This document shows positions 1-9,633 of a stretch of DNA of 64,000 nt, one piece after another; the stretch's first letter is position 1; each line of letters opens with the position of its first letter. This DNA comes from Nocardia bovistercoris. GTDB lineage: Bacteria; Actinomycetota; Actinomycetes; Mycobacteriales; Mycobacteriaceae. The stretch covers positions 62,001 through 126,000 of the forward strand of contig NZ_JADMLG010000001.1 in the NCBI RefSeq assembly GCF_015674855.1, given 5' to 3'. The notes below the pieces were generated by a model that was given only the letters and a program-made list of their open reading frames with translations, made no database searches and had not been told where the DNA came from. The position numbers and the translations under genes were made by a program.

Positions 1-1474
<1,474 letters not shown>

Positions 1475-1559
1475 GGATCGCTCTCCTTCGGGCGGGCCTG
1501 GGCTGCGGAGCCCGGCGGGGCACAAGCACATCGAGCGTATCCATGGGCCCGCGAGCCGA

Positions 1560-1578
1560 ATGGGTTAGGCAACCCTAC
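1560..1578. promoter_or_regulatory. IdeR/DtxR-like box upstream of fumarase
   Basis: I count 14 of 19 matches to the actinobacterial iron-box consensus TTAGGTTAGGCTAACCTAA, with a core inverted repeat GGGTT-AGGC-AACCC. It lies about 86 bases upstream of the fumarase start. The match is imperfect, so another regulator could own it. Confidence 0.3.
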
Positions 1579-1599
1579 CTAGACCACGGAACCTATAGG

Positions 1600-1611
1600 T
1601 TGCACGTTCAA
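1600..1611. promoter_or_regulatory. Candidate MarR operator TTGCACGTTCAA
   Basis: This near-palindrome lies within a wider GGTTG-N6-CAACC repeat, in the divergent region between fumarase and the MarR gene. TTG-N6-CAA is a common MarR-family operator form, so autoregulation is plausible. Confidence 0.35.
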
Positions 1612-1727
1612 CCCCAGTGGTGCTACCTCTCAGTCCGACAACCGTCGCGGCCCGTTTCGGCCCGACCATTGATATGACGCGTCAGAGTTTGGAGGGCCGC
1701 CGTGAGCGAGCGCAGCGAGGCGGTGTC

Positions 1728-2216
1728 GTGAACGAACAACCATGGCTCGACGAGGTCGAGATGCGCGCGTGGCTCGGTTTCGTACGGACCCGCGATCTCA
1801 TCGCAGCCGCCGTCGGACGCGATTCCGCGCGCGATTCCAATCTCACCTACGTCGAATACTCGGTACTGGCAGGCCTGGCGAACGCCCCCGACAACCGCTG
1901 CACCTTCGCGGATCTGGCGCAGCGGCTGGAATGGTCGCAGAGCAGGCTGTCGCACCAGATCACCCGCATGGAAAAGCGCGGACTCGTGGCGCGCGAACCG
2001 ATTCCCGACGACGCCCGCCGCACCGCCGCGCGGTTGACCCCGCGCGGCGTCGAGGCGCTCGGCAGCGCCGCGCCCGCGCACGTGCACAGCGTGCGCAGGC
2101 ATATGATCGACGCCCTCGACCGCGACCAGCTCGCCGCGCTCGCCGACATCTACGACGCGCTGCTCGCCCATCACCGCAGGCCGGCCGAGCACCGAAGACC
2201 GGCCGAGGAGACCTGA
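1728..2216 (+). CDS. MarR-family transcriptional regulator
   Basis: This is a dimeric winged-helix repressor of 162 residues, the usual MarR length. The recognition region reads FADLAQRLEWSQSRLSHQ, followed by the wing MEKRGLVAREPIPDDARRT and the C-terminal dimerisation helices. I chose the GTG at 1728 because GCGAGG lies about 8 bases upstream and the protein then begins close to the first helix. An in-frame ATG at 1674 would add 18 Arg-rich residues and cannot be excluded. It converges with mftD with only 6 bases between stops. Its ligand and targets are unknown; the palindrome at 1600-1611 suggests autoregulation. Confidence 0.85.
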   Translation: MNEQPWLDEVEMRAWLGFVRTRDLIAAAVGRDSARDSNLTYVEYSVLAGLANAPDNRCTFADLAQRLEWSQSRLSHQITRMEKRGLVAREPIPDDARRTAARLTPRGVEALGSAAPAHVHSVRRHMIDALDRDQLAALADIYDALLAHHRRPAEHRRPAEET

Positions 2217-2222
2217 GCCGGA

Positions 2223-3422
2223 TCAGCTCGCGGAGGCCACCCGCGCACGCTCCGGCACGCCGAGCGCGCGCTCGAAACCGTCGGGCACGACGATGTCGCC
2301 GCGCTCCAGTTCCGCCACCGTGGTCTTGCGCAGTCCGAGCAGCGCGGAATCGATTCCGCCGCGCAGGATGTCGAGCACGTTCTCCACGCCCGCCTGCCCG
2401 TTGGCCGCGAGGCCCCACAGGTAGGCGCGGCCGATCATGACCGCGCGCGCGCCGAGGGCGACGGCCTTGACCACGTCGCTGCCGCGCCGCACGCCGCCGT
2501 CGAGCACGACCTCGATCTGTGAGCCGACCGCGTCGGCGATCACCGGCAGCGCGCGGATCGAGGCGGGGGTGCCGTCGAGGTTGTTGCCGCCGTGGTTGGA
2601 GACCGAGATCGCCGCGACGCCCGCGTCCACCGCGCGCTGCGCGTCGTCGACGCGGATCACGCCCTTGAGCATGACCGGGCCGCCCCACTGGTCGACGACC
2701 CATCGCACGTCGTCCCAATCGGGGGCGGGGGTGCCCATCCACTCGCCGTAGGCGCCGAAGAATCCGGGGGCGGGGGTGTCGCCGACCACCATGTTCGGGG
2801 CGGTCAGGTCCGGGATGCTGCCCGAGCGCGCGTAGGTGGCCAGCCAGCGCGGGCGCGCCAGGGTCTGCGGGGCGAACTTCAGCATGGTGCGCAGGTCGAG
2901 CTTCTCCGGGATGACCGGGCTGCCCCAGTCGCGGCCGTGCGAGAAGGACCAGTCGAGGGTGAGGATCAGGCCGACCGCGCCCGCCGCCTTCGCCCGTTCC
3001 ATGCGCGCCGCGATGTCGTCTTTGCTTCCGCACCAGTAGAGCTGGAAGAAGGTCGCGGGGTTGGCCGCGATCACCTCCTCGATCGGCTTGCTGGCGAACG
3101 AGCTGAGTCCCATGGCGATGCCGCGCGCCGCGGCCGCCCGCGCCACCGCGACCTCACCGTCGGGGTGCACGGCCTGCACGCCGGTCGGAGAGATCATGAC
3201 CGGCATCGAGAGCTGTTGTCCCAGGACGGTCGTGGACTGGTCGCGGTCGCCGATCGAACCGGCGCAGTGCGGGGCGAAGCCGAGTTCGGTGAACGCCTGC
3301 TGATTCTCGTCGATGGTCTGGCCGCGCTCGGAGCCCGCGATCAGCGCGCCGTATACCGATTTCGGCAGGCGTTTCTTCGCGCGCCGTTGCGCCTCGGCGA
3401 CGGTTTCGAACCAGGGATTCAT
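2223..3422 (-). CDS. mftD: MftD, FMN-dependent pre-mycofactocin synthase
   Basis: MftD is a 399-residue enzyme of the FMN-dependent alpha-hydroxy-acid oxidase fold. In mycofactocin synthesis it oxidatively deaminates the Val-Tyr-derived intermediate AHDP to pre-mycofactocin. Diagnostic segments include MISPTGVQAVHPDGEVAVA, GLSSFASKPIEEVIAANP, ISVSNHGGNNLDGTPASI and VLDGGVRRGSDVVKAVALG, with the flavin and catalytic His-Gly region in SNHGGNN. It closely follows my recollection of mycobacterial MftD and differs from lactate oxidases in the FASKPIEE segment. Its ATG overlaps the mftE stop (ATGA), so the two genes are translationally coupled. The other biosynthetic mft genes are not in this window. 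Confidence 0.9.
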   Translation of the reverse strand: MNPWFETVAEAQRRAKKRLPKSVYGALIAGSERGQTIDENQQAFTELGFAPHCAGSIGDRDQSTTVLGQQLSMPVMISPTGVQAVHPDGEVAVARAAAARGIAMGLSSFASKPIEEVIAANPATFFQLYWCGSKDDIAARMERAKAAGAVGLILTLDWSFSHGRDWGSPVIPEKLDLRTMLKFAPQTLARPRWLATYARSGSIPDLTAPNMVVGDTPAPGFFGAYGEWMGTPAPDWDDVRWVVDQWGGPVMLKGVIRVDDAQRAVDAGVAAISVSNHGGNNLDGTPASIRALPVIADAVGSQIEVVLDGGVRRGSDVVKAVALGARAVMIGRAYLWGLAANGQAGVENVLDILRGGIDSALLGLRKTTVAELERGDIVVPDGFERALGVPERARVASAS

Positions 3423-4123
3423 CAGTGGATCCTTTCGGGTGTGGCCACCGGCCACCACAGCCGGGTCGTGTCGTGCAGGTCGGTGATCAGTTGGTCGAGC
3501 AGTGCGCGGCCCTCGTCGGCGTTCGCGCCCGCCGGGTCGCCGAGGACGCCGTTGGGGCTGACCGCGCGCACGCCGCCCGCGCGCAGCAGGGGCAGCACCT
3601 CGGGCAGCGGGCGGGTGTCGCCGGGTTCGGCGCGGTCGGCGCGCACCGCGTCGGGGCGCAGCGCCAGCATGAGGGCGGTCTCGGCGCGGCCCGCGTGCGG
3701 GTCGCCGTCGTAGCGGGGGAACCAGCCGCGCACGTCGCGCGATTCCGAGCGCAGCAGCGTCTCGGCGCGGCGCAGCGGTTCCAGGTTGCCGCCGTGGCCG
3801 CTGACCAGCAGTACGCGGTCGAAGGTGTCGGTCGCCGAGCGGCACAGTTCGATCAGCACCAGTTCCAGGGCGGCCTGGCCGATGGAGAGGGTCGCCGGGA
3901 AGCCCGCGTGTTCGCCGCTGGAACCGTAGGGCAGCGGCGGGGCGACGAGCACGCCGGGGCGGCGCGCGGCGAGTCCTTCGCACAGGGCGACGGCGATCTC
4001 GGTGTCGGTGGACAGCGGCAGGTGCGGACCGTGCTGCTCGGTGGCGCCGAGCGGCACGGCCAGGATCACATCCGGGGTCGAGTATTCGCCCGCCTCCGGC
4101 CACGTGAGATCCGCCACTGACAT
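3422..4123 (-). CDS. mftE: MftE, creatininase-family mycofactocin peptidase
   Basis: MftE is a metal-dependent amidohydrolase of the creatininase family. It releases the modified C-terminal Val-Tyr dipeptide from the MftA peptide, one step before MftD. The 233-residue protein carries the family metal-site segments: GATEQHGPHLPLSTDTEIA near the N-terminus, PYGSSGEHAGFPATLSIG, VSGHGGNLEP and GDPHAGRAETALML. It overlaps mftD downstream. The start is 47 bases from mftR on the other strand, and the sequence between contains the proposed operator. An ordinary creatinine amidohydrolase is much less likely given the neighbours. Confidence 0.88.
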   Translation of the reverse strand: MSVADLTWPEAGEYSTPDVILAVPLGATEQHGPHLPLSTDTEIAVALCEGLAARRPGVLVAPPLPYGSSGEHAGFPATLSIGQAALELVLIELCRSATDTFDRVLLVSGHGGNLEPLRRAETLLRSESRDVRGWFPRYDGDPHAGRAETALMLALRPDAVRADRAEPGDTRPLPEVLPLLRAGGVRAVSPNGVLGDPAGANADEGRALLDQLITDLHDTTRLWWPVATPERIH

Positions 4124-4137
4124 GCCCCGAGATTAAC

Positions 4138-4150
4138 GTCAGTCACTGAC
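4138..4150. promoter_or_regulatory. Candidate MftR operator between mftE and mftR
   Basis: This is a perfect inverted repeat GTCAGT-C-ACTGAC in the 47-base divergent gap. The half-site string CACTGACAT recurs at 4115-4123 over the mftE start and at 4144-4152. The position suits a TetR-type repressor controlling both directions. Confidence 0.5.
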
Positions 4151-4170
4151 ATAATCAAGGCGTTCCCCTG

Positions 4171-4782
4171 TTGACCGATACTCGACCGGTGACGACAACC
4201 GGCACGGCGGGCCGAGGACGCCCACGCGGCACCAGCAAGCGGGAACTGGAACTGATCGCCATGCGGCTGTTCAGCGAGCACGGATTCGACAACACCACCG
4301 TCGAACAGATCGCCGCGGCGGCGGGCGTCAGCGGCCGCACCTTCTTCCGCTACTTCCCCACCAAGGCCGAGGTGCTGTGGTCGCAGTTCGACGACGAGGT
4401 GACGAATTTGCGCACCGCCTTCGCCACCGTCGGCGACGACGAGCCCATGATGACCGCGGTGCGCCGAGTCGTGGTGAACGCCAACCGGTATCGCGCCGAA
4501 GACGTGCCGGAACTGCGGGTCAGGATGCAACTCGTCGGCACGATCCCCGCGCTCGCCGCCACCGCGGGCGCGCACTACGACGCCTGGGAACGGGCGGTGA
4601 GCGGATTCGCCGCCCGTCGGCTCGGGCAACCCGAGGACGCGCTCATCCCGCTCGCGGTCGGGCGCACCACCCTTGCCGCCGCCCGCGCCGCCTTCGACGC
4701 CTGGCTGGCCGCCGCCGACGCCGACCTCACGGTGTATCTCGACCTGGCCCTGGCCGCCCTGGAACGCGGATTCGACCTGTGA
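4171..4782 (+). CDS. mftR: MftR, TetR-family mycofactocin regulator
   Basis: This is a TetR repressor of about 203 residues. The N-terminal helix-turn-helix contains GRGRPRGTSKRELELIAM, NTTVEQIAAAAGVSGRTFF and RYFPTKAEVLWSQFD, a pattern typical of MftR proteins divergent from mft operons. In mycobacteria MftR represses the mft operon and is reported to be relieved by long-chain acyl-CoA. The called start is a TTG; an in-frame GTG at 4189 would remove six residues and is an equal candidate. The palindrome at 4138-4150 is the likely operator. Here it would control only mftE-mftD nearby. Confidence 0.82.
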   Translation: MTDTRPVTTTGTAGRGRPRGTSKRELELIAMRLFSEHGFDNTTVEQIAAAAGVSGRTFFRYFPTKAEVLWSQFDDEVTNLRTAFATVGDDEPMMTAVRRVVVNANRYRAEDVPELRVRMQLVGTIPALAATAGAHYDAWERAVSGFAARRLGQPEDALIPLAVGRTTLAAARAAFDAWLAAADADLTVYLDLALAALERGFDL

Positions 4783-4809
4783 GCCCGGTACACCGGGAGC
4801 TGCCCGCAG

Positions 4810-4836
4810 GTTTCGCGCGCAATCCCCGTGGGGTAT
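4810..4836 (+). promoter_or_regulatory. SigB/SigF-type promoter for the rsb module
   Basis: GTTT at 4810-4813 is followed after 17 bases by GGGTAT at 4831-4836, which matches the SigB/SigF consensus GTTT-N15-17-GGGTAT. It lies about 76 bases upstream of the rsbR start, and no other promoter of this class was noticed in the window. Confidence 0.6.
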
Positions 4837-4911
4837 GACTAGGCTCGGTATCGGCTAGCAGCCGCGACGCACGATGATCACGACCACCCGTCGAGAGGGG
4901 CTGGAATTTCC

Positions 4912-5817
4912 ATGTCCGAGGTGTCCATGAGCCTTTCGGCGGACTCGTTGCCCGCGGGGCCGGTCGACAATCTGTTGCCACAGCTCGTCGAGCACCTGCG
5001 GCAGAACCGCACCGCCCTGCGTGAGGAGTGGCTGCGCCGCATCACCGACGCCCAGCTGCTCACCGCGATGACCCCGGAGGAGATCTTCTCCGAAGTCACC
5101 TCGGTCTACGACAACTACGTCGACGTGCTCGAGACCGGCAGCGTCGAAGCGCTGCAGGCCTACGCGCGCGACCTGTCCGAACGCATCATCCCCCGAGGCG
5201 TCGAAACCGACGAGGTCCTCGGCATCGTGCTGCTGCTGCGCGACGTGCTCGCGCGTTCGCTGTTCGAGAAATACCAGTCCAACTTCGAACTGCTCAACCA
5301 CGTGCTCGACGCCTACGAGCCCGCCGCCAACCGCATCGCCAGCACCGTCGCCATCTCCTTCGTCCAGGAGCGCGAGCGCGTCATCCGCCAGCAGCAGGAG
5401 GCGATCCGCGAACTCTCCACCCCGGTGCTCCAGGTGCGCGAGCAGTTACTCATCCTCCCGATCATCGGCGTGCTCGACAGCCAGCGCGCCCGCCAGCTCA
5501 CCGAACAGCTGCTGCGCGCCATCCGGGCCAACCGCGCCAAGGTCGTCGTCATCGACATCACCGGCGTCCCCACCATCGACTCCACGGTCGCCAACCACCT
5601 CGTGCAGACCGTGGACGCCTCCGGTCTGATGGGCGCCAACGTCATCATCACCGGCCTGTCCTCGGAGATCGCGCTCACCCTGGTCACCATCGGCCTCGAC
5701 CTGTCGAAGATGAACGCGGTCGGCGACCTCCAGGGTGGTATCGAGGAGGCCGAACTCCTGCTGGGCTACGAGGTCACCCGAACGTCCGACCGTCTCCTCG
5801 AGCGGGACGGGCGCTGA
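4912..5817 (+). CDS. rsbR: RsbR-like stressosome protein
   Basis: This protein is the likely sensory scaffold of a stressosome: RsbR and RsbS hold the RsbT kinase until stress. It has 301 residues. An N-terminal all-helical region (about 20-150, RsbRD-N-like rather than globin) is followed by a linker containing RQQQEAIRELSTPV and a C-terminal STAS domain from about 175. The conserved phosphosite regions are IIGVLDSQRA and DITGVPTIDSTVANHLV, with Ser in place of Thr at the first. GAGAGGGG lies about 10 bases before the ATG. It is the first gene of a five-gene unit with very short or negative spacing. Confidence 0.87.
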   Translation: MSEVSMSLSADSLPAGPVDNLLPQLVEHLRQNRTALREEWLRRITDAQLLTAMTPEEIFSEVTSVYDNYVDVLETGSVEALQAYARDLSERIIPRGVETDEVLGIVLLLRDVLARSLFEKYQSNFELLNHVLDAYEPAANRIASTVAISFVQERERVIRQQQEAIRELSTPVLQVREQLLILPIIGVLDSQRARQLTEQLLRAIRANRAKVVVIDITGVPTIDSTVANHLVQTVDASGLMGANVIITGLSSEIALTLVTIGLDLSKMNAVGDLQGGIEEAELLLGYEVTRTSDRLLERDGR

Positions 5818-5829
5818 GCGGGCCTGCTC

Positions 5830-6219
5830 ATGCCAGTACCCATTCTGAAGCAGGGCACCTATCTCATCGCGTCGGTCCAGTCCGCACTGACCGACGCCGA
5901 TACCGAGCGCCTGCAAGACGATCTCATGAAGCAGGTCAGCAAATATCGAGCGCACGGCATCATCGTCGATGTCACGGCGATCGATGTGATGGACTCCTTC
6001 GCGGCCAGATCCCTGCGCACCATCGCGCACATGACGCAGCTGCGCGGCGCCGAGACGGTGATCGTCGGCCTGCAGCCGGAAGTGGCGTTCGCCATGGTGC
6101 AGCTCGGCCTCACCTTCGAGGACATGCACACCGCCCTCGACCTCGAAGAGGGACTCGCCTGGCTCAATCGCAAGGCATCGGGACGTCGCCAGCGAGACGG
6201 TCGTGACAGTGGCCGCTGA
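5830..6219 (+). CDS. rsbS: RsbS-like STAS protein
   Basis: This is a single STAS-domain protein of 129 residues, the RsbS partner in the stressosome core. It should sequester RsbT until phosphorylated on the serine of VMDSFAARSLR. The segment ILKQGTYLIASVQSALTDAD is typical of the RsbS N-terminus. It starts 12 bases after rsbR and its end overlaps rsbT by 17 bases, so coupled expression is likely. Confidence 0.87.
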   Translation: MPVPILKQGTYLIASVQSALTDADTERLQDDLMKQVSKYRAHGIIVDVTAIDVMDSFAARSLRTIAHMTQLRGAETVIVGLQPEVAFAMVQLGLTFEDMHTALDLEEGLAWLNRKASGRRQRDGRDSGR

Positions 6220-6622
6220 GAGCATGGTGATCGTGGTCAAGATGTCGGGGGACATCGTGACCGCGCGTCAGGCCGGCCGGGAGTTGGCCGCCGAACTCGG
6301 CTTCTCCCTCACCGACCGGACCATGATCTCCACCGCGATCTCCGAAATCGCGCGCAACATCACCAGTTACGCGGGCAGCGGGGAGATCCGGCTGCTGGTC
6401 GACGACCGGGAAGGACGCCGCGCGCTCGTCGTGCAGGCCCAGGATCAGGGGCCTGGCATCCGCGACATCGCGCGCGCCCTCGACGACGGATACTCCACCG
6501 GTCGCGGACTCGGCCTCGGCCTTCCGGGCGCGCGACGACTGATGGATCGCCTCATCGTGGATTCCGCGCCCGGCCGCGGCACCCTGGTCGAGATGTGGAA
6601 GTGGGTGCCGAACGGTGCATGA
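6203..6622 (+). CDS. rsbT: RsbT-like serine/threonine kinase
   Basis: This is a GHKL-fold switch kinase of 139 residues. It phosphorylates RsbS and RsbR and, once released, activates an RsbU-type phosphatase. The N box is ISEIARNITSYAG, the G1 box DQGPGI and the G2 box GRGLGLGL. The GTG at 6203 overlaps rsbS; an in-frame ATG at 6224 is an alternative start. The short length argues against an anti-sigma kinase with extra domains, but an RsbW-type role cannot be fully excluded. Confidence 0.86.
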   Translation: MTVAAESMVIVVKMSGDIVTARQAGRELAAELGFSLTDRTMISTAISEIARNITSYAGSGEIRLLVDDREGRRALVVQAQDQGPGIRDIARALDDGYSTGRGLGLGLPGARRLMDRLIVDSAPGRGTLVEMWKWVPNGA

Positions 6623-7250
6623 GGACGGCATCATCGGCCGGATCGAGTGGGCGGTGGCCGGTCGCGCACTTCCGGGACAACACATTTCCGGTGACCGCTG
6701 CGTCGTCCTCGACTCCGGTAGCGGCGGCGCGCTCTTCGCGGTGCTCGACGGGCTCGGCCACGGCGCCGCCGCCGCCGACGCGGCCGACCGTGCGGCGCAG
6801 GTGCTTTCGGAGAACCGGGCCGAACCGTTGGACGTGCTGATGGTGCTGTGCCACCGGGCGATGGTCGACACCAGGGGCGCGGCGGTCTCGCTCGCCCAGT
6901 TCGGCGTCGGCGACGCGATCAGCTGGCTCGGCGTCGGCAATGTCGAATCACGGGTGCTCAGCGCGAGTCCCGCGGGTCTGACGGTGCGCGCCACGGTCCT
7001 GCTGACCGGCGGCATCGTCGGCTACCGGCTGCCGCAGAACCTGCAACCGCAGAGCGTGCACATCCGCCCCGGCGACCTGCTGCTGATGTCCACCGACGGC
7101 ATCGTCAGCGAATCCGCCGAGAACATCGACCTCGCGAAGTCGACGGCCGAGATCACCGCCGAGATCCTGGCCCGCTACGCCAAGGACACCGACGACGCCC
7201 TGGTGCTCGCCGCACGCCACCGCGGCGCCACCACGAACGGGGCGCCGTGA
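6615..7250 (+). CDS. rsbX: RsbX-like PP2C/SpoIIE phosphatase
   Basis: This is a compact SpoIIE/PP2C-type phosphatase of 211 residues. RsbX resets the stressosome by dephosphorylating RsbS and RsbR. Metal-site segments are HISGDRCVV, AVLDGLGHGAAAADAA and STDGIVSES. The GTG start overlaps the rsbT stop, and the stop overlaps the next GTG (GTGA). It has no sensory domain, as expected for RsbX and unlike RsbU. Confidence 0.82.
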   Translation: MHEDGIIGRIEWAVAGRALPGQHISGDRCVVLDSGSGGALFAVLDGLGHGAAAADAADRAAQVLSENRAEPLDVLMVLCHRAMVDTRGAAVSLAQFGVGDAISWLGVGNVESRVLSASPAGLTVRATVLLTGGIVGYRLPQNLQPQSVHIRPGDLLLMSTDGIVSESAENIDLAKSTAEITAEILARYAKDTDDALVLAARHRGATTNGAP

Positions 7251-9514
7251 CCTCGGTGCTGGCCGCCTTCCTCGACGCCTACGCGAACGCGCTGCGGCGG
7301 CACCTGGATTCGCCAACCCACGCCACCCTGTCCGAGGGCTACGAACTCGGGCGGCGGGCGCTGGTCGAGGACATCAGCCTGCTCGACCTCACCGAACACC
7401 ACTTCCGTTTCGTGACCGATGAATCCGCGCGGACCGCCGATCCGCGACTGGCCGAGAACGCGCTGGAATTCCTGCTGCAAACCCTGGCCGCGCTCGACAT
7501 CGCCACCCGCGGCTACCTCGACGGCACCCGCCGCTACGAGCAACAGCGTTCCCGCGCGGACGATCTCGCGGGCCGCGACGCCTTCCGCACCGCGCTGGTC
7601 GAATCCTTGCAGGACGGATTCTTCGTCGCGGACGCGGACGGCACCATCGTCGAGGTCAATTCGGCCTTCGGCGCGCTCACCGGCTACGGCGCGGCCGAGG
7701 TGCCCTACGCGCTGCCGCACCCGTGGTCGGTGCCATCGGGGCCGCGCTATCCCGATCTCGGCACCGAGGCTTCACGTTTCGTCATCCCGATCCGGCATCG
7801 CGACGGACGCCAACTCTGGCTCGCGGTCAGCAGCAGTTCGCTGGTCGAACCGGAGAACAACGAGCAGATCTTCGTCGGCACCATTCGCGACGTGACCGCC
7901 GAACACGACGCACAGGCCAGGGATCAGGCGGCCTCGCGCCTGGCCACCGCGGTCGGCGCGGCCACCAGCGTGGTCGAGGTGCTGGCCGTCGGACTCGACG
8001 AATTGCGGCGCACGGTCGGCGCGGAATCCGCGGTGGTTTCGGTGTGGCCGACGCGCAACGCCGCCCCCGAGGTCTACATGTCCGGTGCGGTGGAACCCGG
8101 GGTCGGCAATACCGCGGCGCCGAAGCTGGACGCGGCGGCGAGCGCGCTGTTGGAACGGGCGCGCCGCAGGCCGCCGCGCAGCCTGTCCGCGATTCCGGAC
8201 GGTGCCGAATCCTCGGAGGGGATCCTCGCGCCGCTCGGCGAGATCGGTGACGCCGCGCTGTGGTTGCGGTTCGCGGCGCCGCGCGCCATCACCGCCGCGG
8301 ACTGGACGCTGTTCTCACTGCTGATCGGTCACCTCAGCCTGGCCGTGCAGCGCGCGCGCAACTTCGACCAGGCCCGTTCCACCTCGCTGACCCTGCAGCG
8401 CGCCATGCTCGGACCGATCGAACTGCCGCCGCGGTTCTCGGTGCACTACGAGCCGGCGCTGCCGCCGCTCGAGATCGGCGGCGACTGGTACGACGTGGTG
8501 CCGCTCAAGGACGGAAGCATCGGCGTCGTGGTCGGCGACTGCGTCGGGCGTGGCCTGTCCGCGGCCGTGGTCATGGGCCAACTGCGCACGGCCGCAAGGG
8601 CTCTGCTGCTGCGGCACACCGGTCCCGCGCAGCTGCTCGCCGAACTCGACGCGGTGGCGGGGCGCATTCCCGGCGCCATGTGCACCACGGTGTTCGCCGC
8701 GGTGCTCGACCCGACCACCGGCATCCTGCGCTACAGCAGCGCCGGGCACATGCCGGCGATCGTCGCCGACGTCGGCGCGCGCGGCAGGCTGCTCGAGGAC
8801 GGGCGCTCGGTGCCGCTGGCCACCTTCGAGATGCCGAGCCGCCCCGAGGCCACCGCGATGCTGTCGCCCGGCGCGACCGTGGTGCTGTTCACCGACGGAC
8901 TCGTGGAGCAGCGCGGCGTCGACATCGACGAGGGGTTCGCCAAGATCGCGACGGTGCTGGCCGACACCTCGGGCAAACTGCCGCGCGAGGTCGCCGACGC
9001 GGTGCTGTCGCGGCTGCGGCCCGCCGCGGGTTACGACGACGACGTCGCCATGGTGGTGTATCGGCAGCCGCCCGCGCCGTTGAAGATCAGCGTCGCCGCG
9101 CACGCCGATCGGCTCGCGGCGCTGCGGCGCAGCCTCAAGGGGTGGTTCGCGGCGGCGGCGGTGCCGCACGATCTCGCCTCGGACCTGGTGGCTGCGGCGA
9201 ACGAGGCGTGCAGCAACAGCATCGAGCACGCCTATCGCGACGCGGGCGACGACGAGCACATCGTGGAGCTGACCGCGACCTGCGACACCCAGACGGTGGC
9301 GATCGTGGTCGCCGACTCGGGGACCTGGAAGCCGCGTTCGGCCGATCCTGGACATCGCGGGCGCGGGATCGACATGATGCGGGCGCTCACCGAGGAACTC
9401 GACATCGATCACACCGACACCGGGACCACGGTCAGGATGTCGATCACGCTGCCCGCGATCAAGTCGCCGGTCGCGAACCCGCTGCGCGGCACGCAGCGGG
9501 GATTCCGGCGATGA
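7247..9514 (+). CDS. RsbU-like PAS-GAF-SpoIIE phosphatase with C-terminal GHKL kinase domain
   Basis: This is a 755-residue multidomain switch protein. The order is an N-terminal helical region (1-110) resembling RsbU kinase-binding domains, PAS (about 115-220, ADADGTIVEVNSAFGALTGY), GAF (about 228-375), SpoIIE/PP2C phosphatase (about 385-605, GGDWYDVV, GDCVGRGLSAA, FTDGLVEQ, YDDDVAMVV) and a GHKL anti-sigma kinase domain (about 615-740, NEACSNSIEHAY, GRGIDMM). It combines an RsbU-like phosphatase with an RsbW-like kinase in one chain, so it may act on an anti-sigma antagonist encoded elsewhere. The GTG start at 7247 overlaps the rsbX stop. No sigma factor gene follows. Confidence 0.85.
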   Translation: MTSVLAAFLDAYANALRRHLDSPTHATLSEGYELGRRALVEDISLLDLTEHHFRFVTDESARTADPRLAENALEFLLQTLAALDIATRGYLDGTRRYEQQRSRADDLAGRDAFRTALVESLQDGFFVADADGTIVEVNSAFGALTGYGAAEVPYALPHPWSVPSGPRYPDLGTEASRFVIPIRHRDGRQLWLAVSSSSLVEPENNEQIFVGTIRDVTAEHDAQARDQAASRLATAVGAATSVVEVLAVGLDELRRTVGAESAVVSVWPTRNAAPEVYMSGAVEPGVGNTAAPKLDAAASALLERARRRPPRSLSAIPDGAESSEGILAPLGEIGDAALWLRFAAPRAITAADWTLFSLLIGHLSLAVQRARNFDQARSTSLTLQRAMLGPIELPPRFSVHYEPALPPLEIGGDWYDVVPLKDGSIGVVVGDCVGRGLSAAVVMGQLRTAARALLLRHTGPAQLLAELDAVAGRIPGAMCTTVFAAVLDPTTGILRYSSAGHMPAIVADVGARGRLLEDGRSVPLATFEMPSRPEATAMLSPGATVVLFTDGLVEQRGVDIDEGFAKIATVLADTSGKLPREVADAVLSRLRPAAGYDDDVAMVVYRQPPAPLKISVAAHADRLAALRRSLKGWFAAAAVPHDLASDLVAAANEACSNSIEHAYRDAGDDEHIVELTATCDTQTVAIVVADSGTWKPRSADPGHRGRGIDMMRALTEELDIDHTDTGTTVRMSITLPAIKSPVANPLRGTQRGFRR

Positions 9515-9633
9515 GCGCCGCGCATTTTGCTGCGAGTTAGCCAGATCGCCTGCTAGCTTTCGTACGGAGCGCTGGACACATGCCCCGGCAGCCGCACTTC
9601 CCACCGGCGGCCGCCCTCACCACGGAGGCGTTC

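Noticed and set aside
4123..4171. Searched for an MftA peptide gene between mftE and mftR
   Set aside because: The gap is only 47 bases and contains an operator-like palindrome, not an open frame ending in the MftA core.
6848..7246. Longer N-terminus for the PAS-GAF-SpoIIE protein
   Set aside because: This part overlaps rsbX out of frame and is Arg-rich; the GTG at 7247 overlapping the rsbX stop fits operon structure and the RsbU-like start.
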